Positions 33,374 to 44,689 of a stretch of 64,000 nucleotides of DNA are shown here, piece after piece. The translations under genes and the position numbers were made by a program. The stretch comes from Pogonophryne albipinna. Its lineage: Eukaryota > Chordata > Actinopteri > Perciformes > Artedidraconidae. The notes beneath the pieces were generated by a model. That model had not been told where the DNA came from, ran no database searches, and worked only from the letters and a program-made list of their open reading frames with translations. The stretch spans positions 2,031,607 through 2,095,606 of the forward strand of contig CM053244.1 of NCBI GenBank assembly GCA_028583405.1. Direction: 5' to 3'. Each line of letters begins with the position of its first letter. The stretch's first letter is position 1.

Positions 33374-35539
33374 TAGGGTTGGGTATCGTTTGAATTTCCA
33401 CGATTCTGATTCCGATTCTACTTTTCGATTCCGGTTCTTAACGGTTCTCAATTCCGATTCTTTGAGGGGCAGGGTAAAAAAATTATACATGCTTCTTCCA
33501 CCAAAAAACATCACATTTATTCGAGAAACTTTTACACAGGTTAGTTTACAGTAATATTCACATTAATCAGTCTGTTTATATTCACTGCTATGTAACTGTA
33601 ACCTGAGAACCACTGAAGCTACAACAGTGCAACAGTCCAACTTTTAAAGGAACCCCCCCCCCCATTTAAAAACAGTTCTTGTTGAGAAAAACAAGCATAT
33701 CTGCCTTCTCAGGCATACCCCCCCCCCCCCCAGGAATCAATCAATCAATGTTTATTTATATAGCCCAATATCACAAATGTTACATTTGTCTCAGTGGTCT
33801 TCACAGTTTGTACAGAATATCAGTATGACAATACGACACCCTCTGTCCTTAGACCCTCACATCGTACAAGGAAAAACTTCCGGAGAAAACCCACAGTTTA
33901 AAGGGAAAAATGGGAGAAACCTCAGGGAGAGCAACAGAGGAGGGATCCCTCTCCCAGGACGGACAGACGTGCAATAGATGCCGTGTGTAAATTGAAAAGA
34001 TAATACATTTGCAACATAGGTAGTACAAATGTTTGGAAATGCATGTGTGTATAATAGGAAGATGAATCCACGAGGATATCCATCCAGGACTTATGATCCA
34101 GGACCACAGCCACGAATCAAGATCCAGGGCTCGCGATCCAGGACACAGGACCGCAGGATCATCCATGACTCCGGATCCCACCGTATATAGACACCAAAAA
34201 GAAAGAAATTTGGGGAAGCTGGGTTAATCAGAACATGAGAGTACACAGGTATAGACAGAGAGAAGGAAGAAGTAAGATGTCCCCCGACAAACTAAGCCTA
34301 TATCAGCAAAACTAGGGGCTGAATCTAATCAGCCCTAGCTATAAGCTTTATCAAAAAGGAAGGTCTTAAGCGCACTCTTAAAAACGGTTAGGGTGTCTGC
34401 CGCCCGAACACAAACTGGAAGCTGATTCCACAAATGTGGAGCTTGATAAGAAAAGGCTCTGGCTCCCATTGTACTTTTAGAGACTCTAGGAACAACCAAC
34501 AACCCTGCATTCTTGGAACGCAATGCCCAGGAAGAAATGTTTGAACATTTTGAAGTAAAATGCTTCAATCTGGTGCACTTTAAGCAGAATTACTAGAGAC
34601 TAGATCTAGGGGGTACAACTCTAAACACCCATATGAAAAAGATCGGTTTACATTTGAATAATTAAATAAGTATGTGAACATAGCCAATAACCCATAGCCA
34701 ATAACAAATACATGTAACATATTTTATTTTTGTTGTTCATTCATATCTTATTTTACTATTTTATTTATGCATATTTTTGTATCTCTCCAGTTTAAAACAA
34801 TATGTCTGGTTTACTGTCCTATAGTTTACATTGGAATGATTTCAAACCTGTTTTATCCCAATAATTATAAAGGAGTGCCTTGGAAATATGTGTTTACATA
34901 AATTGTGATTAAAACGTTTGAGACCCACTGAGATAACTTAGACTAAAGTGAACTATCTAAACACTCAGAGTCCTTTACCTCACTGAGCTGTAGTTATCAG
35001 CCTCAGTCTGACTGGAGAGGACTCTCCCTCCACATCATTGTAGAAACATCTTCTTCTTCCGTTAGAGCAGCTAGCACCAGAAGCTAATAACAACAGCGCT
35101 GGTACCGGTGCTCGCTCCCACGCTCTCACTTTGGCTGTGAGCTGCGGGTGCCAGATAAGCCAACATCCCCCATTTTCATCACTTACAGCGCCCATCGTAC
35201 AGGGCAAATGAAAACTGTAACCGGGATGAAAAGGGTGTTACATTTACTTAATTATGAATGTTGTTACATCAAGGCCGAAAATTAGGATGAGCGCCAACGG
35301 TCAAAACAACGGCAGTGCGACGGGCCGGCCCTGGTCTCAGGTTACGCTGTAGGAAGTGTAGGTACAACGCTACATTTCCCGCCCCGCCGCAGTCATACAG
35401 TAGGCTACGGAGAGCGGTGAGAAACATTTCCTCAGGCATCGAAAAGCGGAACCGAAATTCACATTTCTAAATGATGCCGTTGGAATCGAAATGTTTGAAC
35501 CGGTTCCGAACCGGAACCGGTTCTCGGTACCCAACCCTA
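33374..35539 (-). mobile_element. hAT-6: hAT-like element carrying a nested LINE
   Basis: The termini TAGGGTTGGGTATCG and CGGTACCCAACCCTA are inverted copies, with GATTCCGATTC- and GGAACCGGTTC-rich subterminal sequence. Flanking 8-mers (AACAAGAG and CTTATAGT) do not match, so the TSD is lost or the ends are not a pair. Internally, about 34900-35310 has close relatives at 63667-64000 and around LINE-A. LINE-E1 (33737-34527) sits inside. No transposase core is left. Confidence 0.72.
33737..34527 (-). mobile_element. LINE-E1: L2/CR1-type LINE 3' end
   Basis: The minus strand reads the end of an RT ORF2 (ALRSKNAGLLVVPRVSKS, FSYQAPHLWNQLPVCVRAA, FKSALKTFLFDKAYS), followed by about 600 bp of 3' UTR ending in an ATTGATTG repeat (TTATATAGCCCAATATCACA in plus orientation). 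The 6-bp repeat CAGGAA (33731-33736 and 34528-34533) flanks it. Strongly 5'-truncated. The same UTR occurs at 62188-62657 and the same RT end at 53743-54105. Confidence 0.85.
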
Positions 35540-36060
35540 CTTATAGTAGCTGCACATACAAGATATCCGATTAAAACTGAGGTTCCACAGATTATTTGGG
35601 TATATATATCATCACTGAGTGATCCGAACTCGCGACAGGGGAAGCAAACACAGACATCACAACACGTACCTTTACGGAGCTTTTACGGGAGATCGTCTCA
35701 CCGTAGCTGTCAATCTGATCAAAAGACTTGTTCAATGGCATTAAAACGAGAAAAAACACGGCTGAATCGGTGAATCCATAGGTTGATAATGTTTCTGTGT
35801 AATCATTTTTTTCATTTATTATCCATAATTCCATTTTTATGTAAAAATCGGAGAGTAAAAGTTAGCTGCTAATGGTAGCCACCAGCAGCTTCCGGTCTTG
35901 GCTATGCGGCAGTCTCACACACACACATTACCAAATAAGGAGTATGTGGGAGTTCCCCTCGATTCCATTGGCTCTGACGGTTAGAAAGAGATGTCAATCA
36001 GCAAAATCGACCAAGGGGGGCCAGAGATATGGAAAATCCACCCAAATGACCCCAGAAGTG
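35540..36060 (+). mobile_element. Piggybac-like fragment (PB-3)
   Basis: It shares, in the same order, blocks with PB-1 and PB-2: GAGGTTCCACAGATTATTTG, TATCATCACTGAGTGATCC, a GATTCCATTGGCTCTGACGG block near 35968, and ATCGACCAAGGGGGGCCAGA. No terminus was found. It abuts the right end of hAT-6. Confidence 0.65.
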
Positions 36061-37048
36061 TTTTTGTTTGTGCTAAATCGCTCTCTATTCATATATTGTG
36101 TGTTGAAAGAATGGCTAACTGAGGTGTTGAAAGAATGGCTAACTGAGGTTGCTCCGAATAAACGTCTGTGCTGCGTCCTTAAAACAACAATGAACAACAT
36201 AAATTATTAATAAACTAATATGGGTTGAACTGCTAGGCAAAAGGAGCTATACTATACAATGACTATAATGAAATGCTAATACTCAAGTTGACCACATGGT
36301 GGCTCTCTCACAATATGTGCATTATTACAATACAATAGGGAGTAATTATTCTTATTTAGAGAATTGAAATATTTATCATAGCCCAGTCAAAACTTATAGC
36401 AATGTACATTGCTACTGAACTGAAATATGGGCTTAAACTATATTATTTACGAAATCAACATACTCTGTAGACAAAAGAACACATGAACAAATTAGTAGGC
36501 TGCATATATTATTAGTAGCGCCAAGTGACTAGAAGCTTTAAGAATGGCACGGAAACATATGACACTGGACTATGACTTTGCAATAGGACATTATTGTAAA
36601 TTAATAGCACCAGTGATTAAGCAATGGTGAATTAACTAGTTGCCTACATCCAGACAATCATCTTTATTCCTATTATTAGCTGGAAAGGCTTGGGCATAGG
36701 CAGTTAGCAAAGAACTGACAATAAATATTTTTGTTGAATCCAGAAAGCACACATTTTGGCCACAGTGAGGGTTAGTGTTGCTTACAAAAATCTAAATGGA
36801 TTTTCTTTTTTAATGAAATTATTTTAGCAGGGAATGAATAACAGATTGTTGGAAATGTGGCAATACAAATACAATTGGTAAGATGTTGAACATTTTAGGA
36901 GAGTATTCCCAATTGAAAGTAAATTTGAACTAATGTGGCTCAATGGTTTTAAGAGTCAAGTCATTCATAATTCTATTATTTATTTCGGCACATTAATATG
37001 TAATTATAATCATGCTCCCAACGATTGTTTTTGTCTTTTTTTCTCCAG
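36061..37048 (+). other. Region upstream of the HECT-like exon; presumed intron
   Basis: AT-rich. A 24-bp unit (GTGTTGAAAGAATGGCTAAC and four more) is directly repeated at about 36101-36148. The end, TTTTTGTCTTTTTTTCTCCAG at 37029-37048, is a strong pyrimidine tract plus acceptor, so at least the last part is read here as an intron. No upstream exon was recognised. Confidence 0.5.
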
Positions 37049-38877
37049 ATTGATGCATCAGTAATACCTGTAATGACGGATGCTGACCTGGCAAAGTACA
37101 TCCCTAAAGCTGGAGATAGAATAGCTACTGTTGCCTTCTGCCGGCATAACAATTCATCGTTTGACACAAAGAGCAGGAAAGACACAATGCTCACAAGGCT
37201 GCGACAGAGATTGGTCTCTGGTGAAGCACCAGTACCCGCAAAAAGAAAGCCATGGGCAGGAAATACAAGTGCTAAAAAGCAAGAGGGACGGGTTGAACTT
37301 GGATGGATGGATTTCGATGGAAAGCAGAAACGGTACAAACAAGTGAAGGCAATCAATGGTGGAGGAACAAGACACCTGACCATCAGCAAGGACAAAACAG
37401 TAGTGGAAATCAAAGAAATGGCTGAAAAGGGAAAGAGAAAGCTCTCATATTATTCAACTGAAATTGAATCTTCTCAGGTACAGGTTCTAGCACTGTGAAT
37501 CAGTTGTATGAAGAAAGCAGAGTAAAAATCCTTAGATTGTACCTTCGCACCAAAATAAGAAAAGTGGAGCTGTCCTCAGATGAAGAGGAGGCAGAGATGC
37601 AGTTAACCTCAACCCCAGTTGTAGATCTTACTGGAAGTGAGCCACATTATTCAACTGATGTACAGGGGATCGATGACATGGTTCATCAAGAGATCAAACT
37701 TGAGATTATTATTGGGGCTATGGCAAATGATGGTGTGCAGATAGATGACACACTGCCGTGGAATGACCAGCCACCACATGGATTGGGCGAACCGCAACCT
37801 GCTCCGTGGAATGATCAGCCACCACATGGAATGGGCGAACAACAACCTGCTCTTGTTACAGAGCCATGGAATGACCAGACAATGGATGAACCTGCTCCTG
37901 TTACACTGATTATCAGGAGAGGGCATTGTCTCACTGACCTTATCAAAGCCTTCACAAACCCAGACATTTTAAACACTGAGGTGTTTATAAAGATGCGTCT
38001 TCCCAATGGTAAACTTGAAGAAGGAGAGGAAAGTGGTGTGACCCAGGACTGCACTGAATTTTGGACAGACTTTTATGAAAGATGCACCTTGGGAGGGAAT
38101 GTAAAAGTTCCCTTTATTAGGCATGATTATCAGTCTGAAGAGTGGCAGGCAATTGCCAGAATCTTAGTAGTAGGGTGGAGGATTGCTCGCTATTTCCCAG
38201 TGAAACTGGCAGCACCATTCTTTGAAGAGACACTGTACGCCACATCCACCAGTAGCTTAAAGGACACCTTTTTGTAGTACGGGTCTGAACAGGAGAGAGA
38301 GGTCCTTGTTAAGGCTTTGGAAGACTTCAACTGTGTTGACACTGATGCACTGTTTGATGCCCTTGAAGCACATGAGTGCCAGCAGGTTCCTACCAAGGAC
38401 AATCTGATCCCACTGCTTTCACAGATGGGACAGAAGGCTCTCATACAGGCACCAATGTATGTAATCAAGTGTTGGCATCCCATTGTGGTGCACTTAGCAA
38501 GTGTGTTGCCACAAGATGCCCTGAATCATGTTATACAGCCGAAAACACCAACTGGAAAAGCAGTGAAGGAGCTCCTTCAGTTCCCAGATGAGATGACTCC
38601 ACCCCAGACTGCAGTTGCCCGCTACCTGAAGAGATATGTAGGTGAAGTGGATCTGAGCACCCTTCAGCTTTTCCTCCGCTTCTGCACTGGTTCCAATTTA
38701 ATGGAACAAACTATTAAGATACAATTAATCGAAACCTCGAACTTCGAGCGAAGACCACAATCTCACACATGTGGCTGCTTTTTAAAACTACCTGTAGGGT
38801 ACCACAATTATCCAGACCGCCGCAGTGATTTTAATAGTGTACTTACAAGCTCTGTATGGGTAATGGATATCATCTAG
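37049..38877 (+). pseudogene. HECT-type E3 ubiquitin-ligase-like gene, last large exon (damaged)
   Basis: It starts after a good splice acceptor (AG at 37047-37048). The first frame gives VIPVMTDADLAKYIPKAGDR, like the end of a SAM-type domain, then VELGWMDFDGKQKRYKQV and GGGTRHLTISKDKTVVEIKE. The frame shifts at about 37475-37495 and continues with VNQLYEESRVKILRLYLRTK, an acidic linker, a repeated PWNDQPPHG segment (37756-37880), then a HECT-like lobe (MRLPNGKLEEGEESGVTQDC, FWTDFYERC, ARILVVGWRIARYFP). A TAG at 38275-38277 is in the same frame. The rest (YGSEQEREVLVKALEDF through FLRFCTGSNLM, then RRPQSHTCGCFLKLP and WVMDII) is open to the stop at 38875. The Cys of SHTCGC (codon 38770-38772) matches the HECT catalytic Cys. 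The family is multi-copy in teleosts (G2/M-phase-specific E3-like). Two lesions make this copy a likely pseudogene. Confidence 0.72.
37756..37880 (+). repeat. 48-bp coding tandem repeat in the HECT-like gene
   Basis: Segments encoding PWNDQPPHGLGEPQPA and PWNDQPPHGMGEQQPA lie 48 bp apart (37756 and 37804), with a degenerate third, PWNDQTMDEPAP, at 37864. Confidence 0.85.
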
Positions 38878-40255
38878 ACAAGAAGGAGATAGCGTCTATA
38901 GGTTGCACCCACAATTTCTACTGCAGTTATGGTTTTGACAAGAGATAATTTTCAAGGTGCAAAAGGCTTTCTTTCAGTATTTAATATTTTTTTAGCTAGG
39001 CGCTACGTTTATAAATGCACTTTGAAACTTTAATTGATAGAGAAAAGTGAAGGACTGTGGGTGTGAATGTTTACATAAATGTGGGACGTTTTCACTATAG
39101 ACTCAAGAGATTTGGTATTGAAATGCTGTTTAAAGTACTGAAGGCAGTATACTATTTTCTTAGGAATTGGTATTACAAATGTCTTATATTGATACTTGAA
39201 ATTGCATGGATAATGTGGTAGTTGGGGGGGGGGGGCGGTTGTGGTGGTTTGTGTGATGGTCCTTTAGCAGAAATGGACTGCAACTCTTGATTATCTGGTG
39301 CAGTTGTCTACTGAAAGAATAGAATAGTTTCCAGTTTGTGCTGATTGAATACCTCACAAACTCACACAACATTCCACATTTGATAATATATCCTAACTCA
39401 TAGTCACAGCAGAAGTTATGATATCAAAGAAGATACATTTTCTGATACACAGGAGCCAATGATTGTGTTCAATAGGCACACAACAGCTACTAGATAGCTC
39501 TATGCAAAAACATAAGCTGAGCTAAGTAAATATGCATTTATGGTTAATTGTTAGGGATTTGCATATTATGTTTTGCCTTCATTTGAAAATCCTTGCAATG
39601 CATGACATGATTGTTGTTCAAATCTGTACTATCAACATGATAGAATAGAATGATTCCAAAGGGCAGAATAACTATTGAAGGATGTTTTATTTTTATAGAA
39701 TATTTTAATCCAATGTGTTAATTGTTGTTCCTGTTCCTGGTCCTATTTTAAGAGTCTATTCATTTGACTAATCTGGTCTTTCTGTTTAGCATGAATGTAT
39801 TTTGACCAGGGTAAACATTTAATAAGAGTTTATGGGGGAAAGTTTAAAACCTCAACATTTACTCAAGTTCTTATGTCAGTGCCTGTTTATTGGTGACATT
39901 CAAGTTTGCCTAAGTAGGGCTTAATGTTAAAATAAGATGCATAAAAAAGCACTCCCTTTTGTATTTGCGTTGGTTTTCTTTTTTTTCTTTTTCAATCATG
40001 TAACATTGTTACATTGTTATCAAATACTCCTTCACTGCAAGGTCAGTAATGATCCATTTCTTTGTTTGTTTGTTCCACACAATAAAAGACGATTATTATG
40101 TGAAGCACGTGGAATAAAGATGTATCATTAAAGTAAGATACATGTTCTGTTCACTGTATATGACTTTACATGAAATATCAAAGGTGAATTAATGTTTACA
40201 ATACATGTCACACATTGCTAGATACATTTACCATATATACATATACATGTGTATA
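38878..40255. other. 3' flank of the HECT-like exon and spacer
   Basis: AT-rich, short frames only. A G-run of 10 lies near 39224. AATAAA occurs at about 40081 (CACAATAAAAGACG), far downstream of the stop, and could be unrelated. Confidence 0.45.
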
Positions 40256-40263
40256 TCCTAAAC

Positions 40264-41122
40264 CTTTTTTGAACCGAGAGCTACTTTTAAAGTGTCCAGT
40301 CTGCCGAGATCTACCAGTCCAAATAGAGAGCGTAGCCATTACTGACAGCCTACTACCAGGTAAATACACACTTCTACTTGTATAAAACTGACCTTTGTAC
40401 GATTAATACTTCATAAAATACTGCAGATCCTTTATCTTACCTCTTTCTAATCTACACACGTATTTAACTGAAGTTACACAACAGTGTTGTTGATACAGAG
40501 TTGGAGTTTATTCACACGTCACTACAGTGGGTAATGTGTTCAAGAAACATTGAACAGTGCTGCCACATATGACACAGGAGAAAAAAGAAAAGACTCTGAA
40601 CCCTTTCTTTGCCATTATATAAAAATAGAGTTGCTACAAAAGTATACATTCGGCTTACTAATAAGACAACTCAGATCTGAAGCTAGACAGAAATCTGCCT
40701 TTAAAATAGGATGCAAGCAACACTAGTTTCTTAACCTGAATTGATAATAGACTATAATCAATTTAAACAGAACAGATCTTAATGAAAAAATAATCATCCT
40801 CCCACTCGGAGTGAAAATTATATATTTTGGGCTTTTTTGCTTCTGCCATAATTGCGGTCTTGTGTGTGTGCGGACTGTCACTCCTGTTGACACGGACGTC
40901 AGCTAACTAGTGCCCACTGCCCACCAGCCACACCCCGACACATGGGGTCACGCCGGCCAATCACAAAGCTTTGATGCGTTCAAGTGCATTATTCTGGCAC
41001 AGGAAGATTATGTTATAGGACATTAACGATAAAACAGAATATTGTTGTTCTATTTTTAGACATATCTTGTGATCGACTGGGAATCTCCCGGTCGATTGCA
41101 ATCGACTGGTTGGGCACCCCTG
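40264..41122 (-). mobile_element. hAT-7: hAT copy lacking one terminal repeat
   Basis: A minus-strand copy of the family at 48597-49961, flanked by the perfect 8-bp repeat TCCTAAAC (40256-40263 and 41123-41130). The right end (GGTTGGGCACCCCTG) is complete. The left end starts directly at CTTTTTTGAACCG, so the outermost 14 bases expected there (CAGGGGTGCCCAAC) are gone although the TSD is present. It includes the finger-exon region near 40790-40860 (minus) and is otherwise similar to the complete copy. Confidence 0.88.
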
Positions 41123-41449
41123 TCCTAAACTATCCAAAAGTATATAAAGGAGTCACAATTAGCACAGCCTTAAACAGCAGTAAAAATGCAACATTAATTC
41201 AGCAGTAATATTAATCCAGAAACATCATATATAATAATAAAACACTGACAGGGAACATTTTACTGAACGGTGACTACTTTTACTTTGCATACTGTTATTT
41301 ACATTTTGCTGATAATACTTAAATACTTTTAATTATGTAAGGTTTTAAATGTAGGATTTAGTGGAGTATTTCCACAGTTTGGTAGGGTTTTTACTTCAGT
41401 AATGGATCTGATACTTCTTCCACCAATAGCAGAAAGAAAACTGCAACAT
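41123..41449. repeat. Spacer with TACTTTTACT-rich fish repeat fragment
   Basis: About 41245-41420 (GACTACTTTTACTTTGC, AATACTTAAATACTTTTAAT, GGAGTATTTCCACAG) resembles the longer segment at 55875-56390. Ends not defined. Confidence 0.45.
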
Positions 41450-43689
41450 TCATGCAGTTGCCTCCTCAAATACTTGTGGGCGAATGATATCCCTCAATGA
41501 TAGATATAAGTCAAGTGCTTGTGACCTACTCATTGGGAACCCCATGCCTGATTCTTCCATTATGATTGTGCACAAATCAAACATGTTCTCGTCACATGGA
41601 ACTGAAGTTAGGAACTTGCAGCTCTCTTTGGAAGTGGGTAAGTCATCACTGAATGGAACAAGAAGGTAATCTGCACCCCACAAATGAGGTGCCATATACA
41701 TGATATTAAGTATTCTGTAGGAGCAAACACAGTGGTGGTGGCTTAAAGCCCACCTCCGCTCCGCGCCGTCCGTTAGATGAGCCTGGTCAGATTAATAAGA
41801 GAAGGAGTTCAAAACACGGGAATAAAAGTTGTAACAATAATCTGATTTTAATGGTAAAAAACACAATACAAGTTACAGAGTACTCTGGACCCCCAGCTCT
41901 ACTGCCGTGCGATACAGATATCGGGACCAGCCAGTCATAAACAGGGGGCCTCGTGCATGAATAAACAGCAGTATACATAGACATATTTGGGGGCAGAGTT
42001 GTGTCGGTGGCTCCGCCCCCCCAAATCTCTAGTTGGTCGATTTCACTCCTAAGCGAATCAGAGAGTCCGTGGGGAGGAGTTGTGGCGGTTGCTCACTCCC
42101 CTAGGTGTTCTTACTGGTTGGATTCACTTCTGGTCGGGCCCAATACAGCGAATCAGAGTTCTGGGAAAAAGTATTTTACTGCTGAACAGAGCGTGAGAGC
42201 TTCGGAAGTAAACAAGGACAGAGTCAATCTTTATCTTGCACCTGAATTCACTCCTTTACTTTCCCAAGGAATATTTCACACAAACTATTCTTTCCGAGAC
42301 AATCAAACATTGTACACAGATATATTGGTGCCTGAGATTATATTGGCCCCAGAAAGAACCTTGAAAAGAATATGTGTGTGTGCTGGTATCTGGGTCAGTG
42401 AGTGTAAGTGAGAAGGTTATATATATAGGATTACTTGAAAACAGTCCCAAATAATACATGTTCATTTCAATACAGTTTAAAATAATACATGTTTACTTTA
42501 ATACAGTTTAGAACAATATCTGTTTACTTTAATCCCTACGGGTGTTGTGTTATTCAATAATACACGTGAGTCCAACTGTCACAATTACGTGTCTCTTTAT
42601 TGGTAGCACACATGCTAGCCCACACCTAGCTCACATGCTCCGTTACCATAACATGTCGTCTCCCCATGACGTCACTGAACCGTGCCCGTAAGGCTTCACT
42701 CCTATTGGCCAACACACACACATATACAATAACACCACATTGGCGTTTGTAGAGGGCCTGATGCGATGTGCGTTCCAAACGTGTCTTATCTCATTCAAGT
42801 CCTCCTGCAAAAATAAATGGAAAGGGGGTGACTTTGCATACTATTTACCATATGGAATAATAGCAAAAAACAAAGTTATCTGATCTACTCTCGTTGCCCA
42901 CTGCACACACATCATTCAAGCATAGCTCCGACATAGCGCTGTTATTTCAGAACAATGGACAGGGCTTTTGGTTTATTCAATTTGAAGCTCACAGTATGCT
43001 GTACGCGATCTGATAAATAAAGGATGTAGATATCAAGGTTCATCTTGATGATGAATTTATGTCAGGTTGATTTTAAAGGTTGTTCTACAGTGGGTGTATT
43101 TGGTAGATCATTGCTGCCTATCAGTGCGTAAAAGTATGTGGATGGATGCATACAACATGATTGACTCTCATAATTAATCCTGTGGTTTTTAAGTCTGTGC
43201 CCTACTTTTACTATTTCCCGATATTTGTATAATTTACATGGTTATGGTCTCTGTTTAACTGCAGCTAACAATTGTCAGATCAACGTCATATTGTTTTACC
43301 TGAATGATTGCCATGAAGCACAACTGGACAAGTGCTTTGTTCAGAAAATCACCGGTGAAGATCCCTTCATCCTTGAGTTCTCCCAGTTGCTGGATCCAGT
43401 ATTGAACCCCTTCCTTTCTCATCACTCCCCACCAGCTCTCTATTCTCTGATTTGCTGTGCTAGCTCCTGTTATATCTCCTGCTCTGTCATCTTCATCGTT
43501 TTGCCGTAAAAACTGTTGGATGTCTCGTAGCAGAACAAACTCTGTGCCCATGTCAGTGCGTAAAAGCGTTGGGTAACCTCGGCCATTCTCTATTGCTTCG
43601 ACAAAGTAGCTTCCAATTACTTTTTTTTGGGTCGCTGTTGGTGAAAGCTGCTTTTAGCCAGATAATCCTATGTGAATATCCGTCTAATT
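41450..43689 (-). pseudogene. Integrase-core (DDE) gene, at least three exon pieces, broken
   Basis: Three minus-strand pieces align in order with a fish integrase-core protein. 43689-43300 reads LDGYSHRIIWLKAAFTNSDP, then after a one-base shift in an A run (43621-43628) IGSYFVEAIENGRGYPTLLR, TDMGTEFVLLRDIQQFL, NQRIESWWGVMRKEGVQYW and DFLNKALVQLCFMAIIQ, ending at a donor CAG|GTAAAA. 42804-42735, after acceptor TTTTTGCAG, reads EDLNEIRHVWNAHRIRPST. 41715-41450 reads IMYMAPHLWGADYLLVPFSD to the stop at 41450. The residues D (DGYS), D (TDMGTE) and E (RIESWW) fit the DDE triad. hAT-8 cuts its 5' side and another insert splits the exon after RPSTNANV. The role is unknown in these fish genes; in origin it is a retroviral-type integrase or DNA-transposon transposase. 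Confidence 0.75.
41716..42734. mobile_element. Insert splitting the integrase exon; LTR-like
   Basis: About 1 kb separates the exon parts RPSTNANV (ends about 42735) and IMYMAPHLW (starts about 41715). On the minus strand, about 42740-42530 starts TGTGGTGTTATT and ends AATAACACAACA, i.e. near-matching inverted ends, with an AATAAA at about 42597; this looks like a short LTR. The rest (41716-42520) contains three copies of about a 29-bp unit (ATAATACATGTT, about 42447-42535). Its last bases before the exon, CTACA, form a CA end. No target duplication agrees perfectly, so the type is uncertain. Confidence 0.45.
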
Positions 43690-44684
43690 GGGGTGTAACG
43701 GTTCAGAGACGTCACGGTTCGGTTCGTACCTCGGTTTGGGGGTCACGGTTCGGTACGGGTTCGGTACAACAAGAAAAAGCAAAAAAAAGTCCCAAATGTA
43801 TAATTCCAGGTTTGTTGTTATTTATTTTGAACAGTAGTGCAAGTTTCAGTTTAAAAATAAGGAACTCTGACATTTTGAATAATTAACTGTATTAAACAGT
43901 TAAAAACAAACCACAAACAGTACCACACACACTCAGATGGCCATATTATCTATAATGGCTGATGTCAAACAAAAAGGTTTCATCAAGCTGTAAAACTAAA
44001 AAGAATGTCTTGAAAATATTACATCATAAATAATAAGAAAGTGTTTCAAGAGCGCATAGCCGTTGAAAAACATATGCCAAAAGCTTCCGTTATTTATTTT
44101 GGTCTCACGGCTTTCATGTCTATTGGTTCATTAAAAACAGCGGGGATAAGCTGTTGAACTGCTGTTGTCTTTTGCCGGGCTCCGGTTATTGGCAAATCTG
44201 GGTGATGCCTTCTGATATGATTTAGCATGTTTGGCGTGTGTTACCATTAGCATACCGCACCGCTGTCAAACAACGCCGACACACCGTCCTCGTCCGATCC
44301 ACCACTCGCACACTTCATCGTTATTGTAGTCCACAGGGAACCCGAAATGTTCCCACACAGCTGATTCAAAAGAAGCAGGTGGGTTCTAGCTCCTGTGTGT
44401 TATCTGAAATCGCCATACTAACTTTTCTTCTTCTTGTATTTTGTTCGTTTTGTTGTTGTGTTTCTTCTTGTTCTTCATTTGTTGTTTAAGGGCGGCTGGC
44501 AAACAGCTTTTAGGCACAATACCGCCCCCTGGATTATAAATAGTGTAATGGATACTGCCCTGAATGACAGACTTTTTTCCCCACTCGTAAAAAAAAAAGG
44601 TGTATTCGTCGTGTGACTGCATGTGCTGAAGTGTGACGTCCGAACCGTGACGGTACGGGACGAATACGGATACCGTTACACCCC
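43690..44684 (-). mobile_element. hAT-8: GGGGTGTAACGG-type element with BED-finger relic
   Basis: The ends GGGGTGTAACGG and CCGTTACACCCC are exact inverted repeats, with CACGGTTCGG-like subterminal motifs, flanked by TAATT (43685-43689 and 44685-44689). Only 5 bp of the TSD agree. The interior minus strand (about 44400-44150) reads ESAVWEHFGFPVDYN and, in another frame, NMLNHIRRHHPDLPITG, the two halves of a BED zinc finger. It cuts the integrase-like gene at its upstream side. Confidence 0.78.
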
Positions 44685-44689
44685 TAATT

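Noticed and set aside
34980..35207. 75-codon minus frame (MPCTMGAVSDENGG) as a small gene
   Set aside because: The same segment recurs as repeat DNA at 63700-63990 with frame-breaking differences.
43085..43140. Duplicated exon because TCAGTGCGTAAAAG occurs here and at 43553
   Set aside because: Only 14 bases match and the surroundings differ. Probably chance within an intron.
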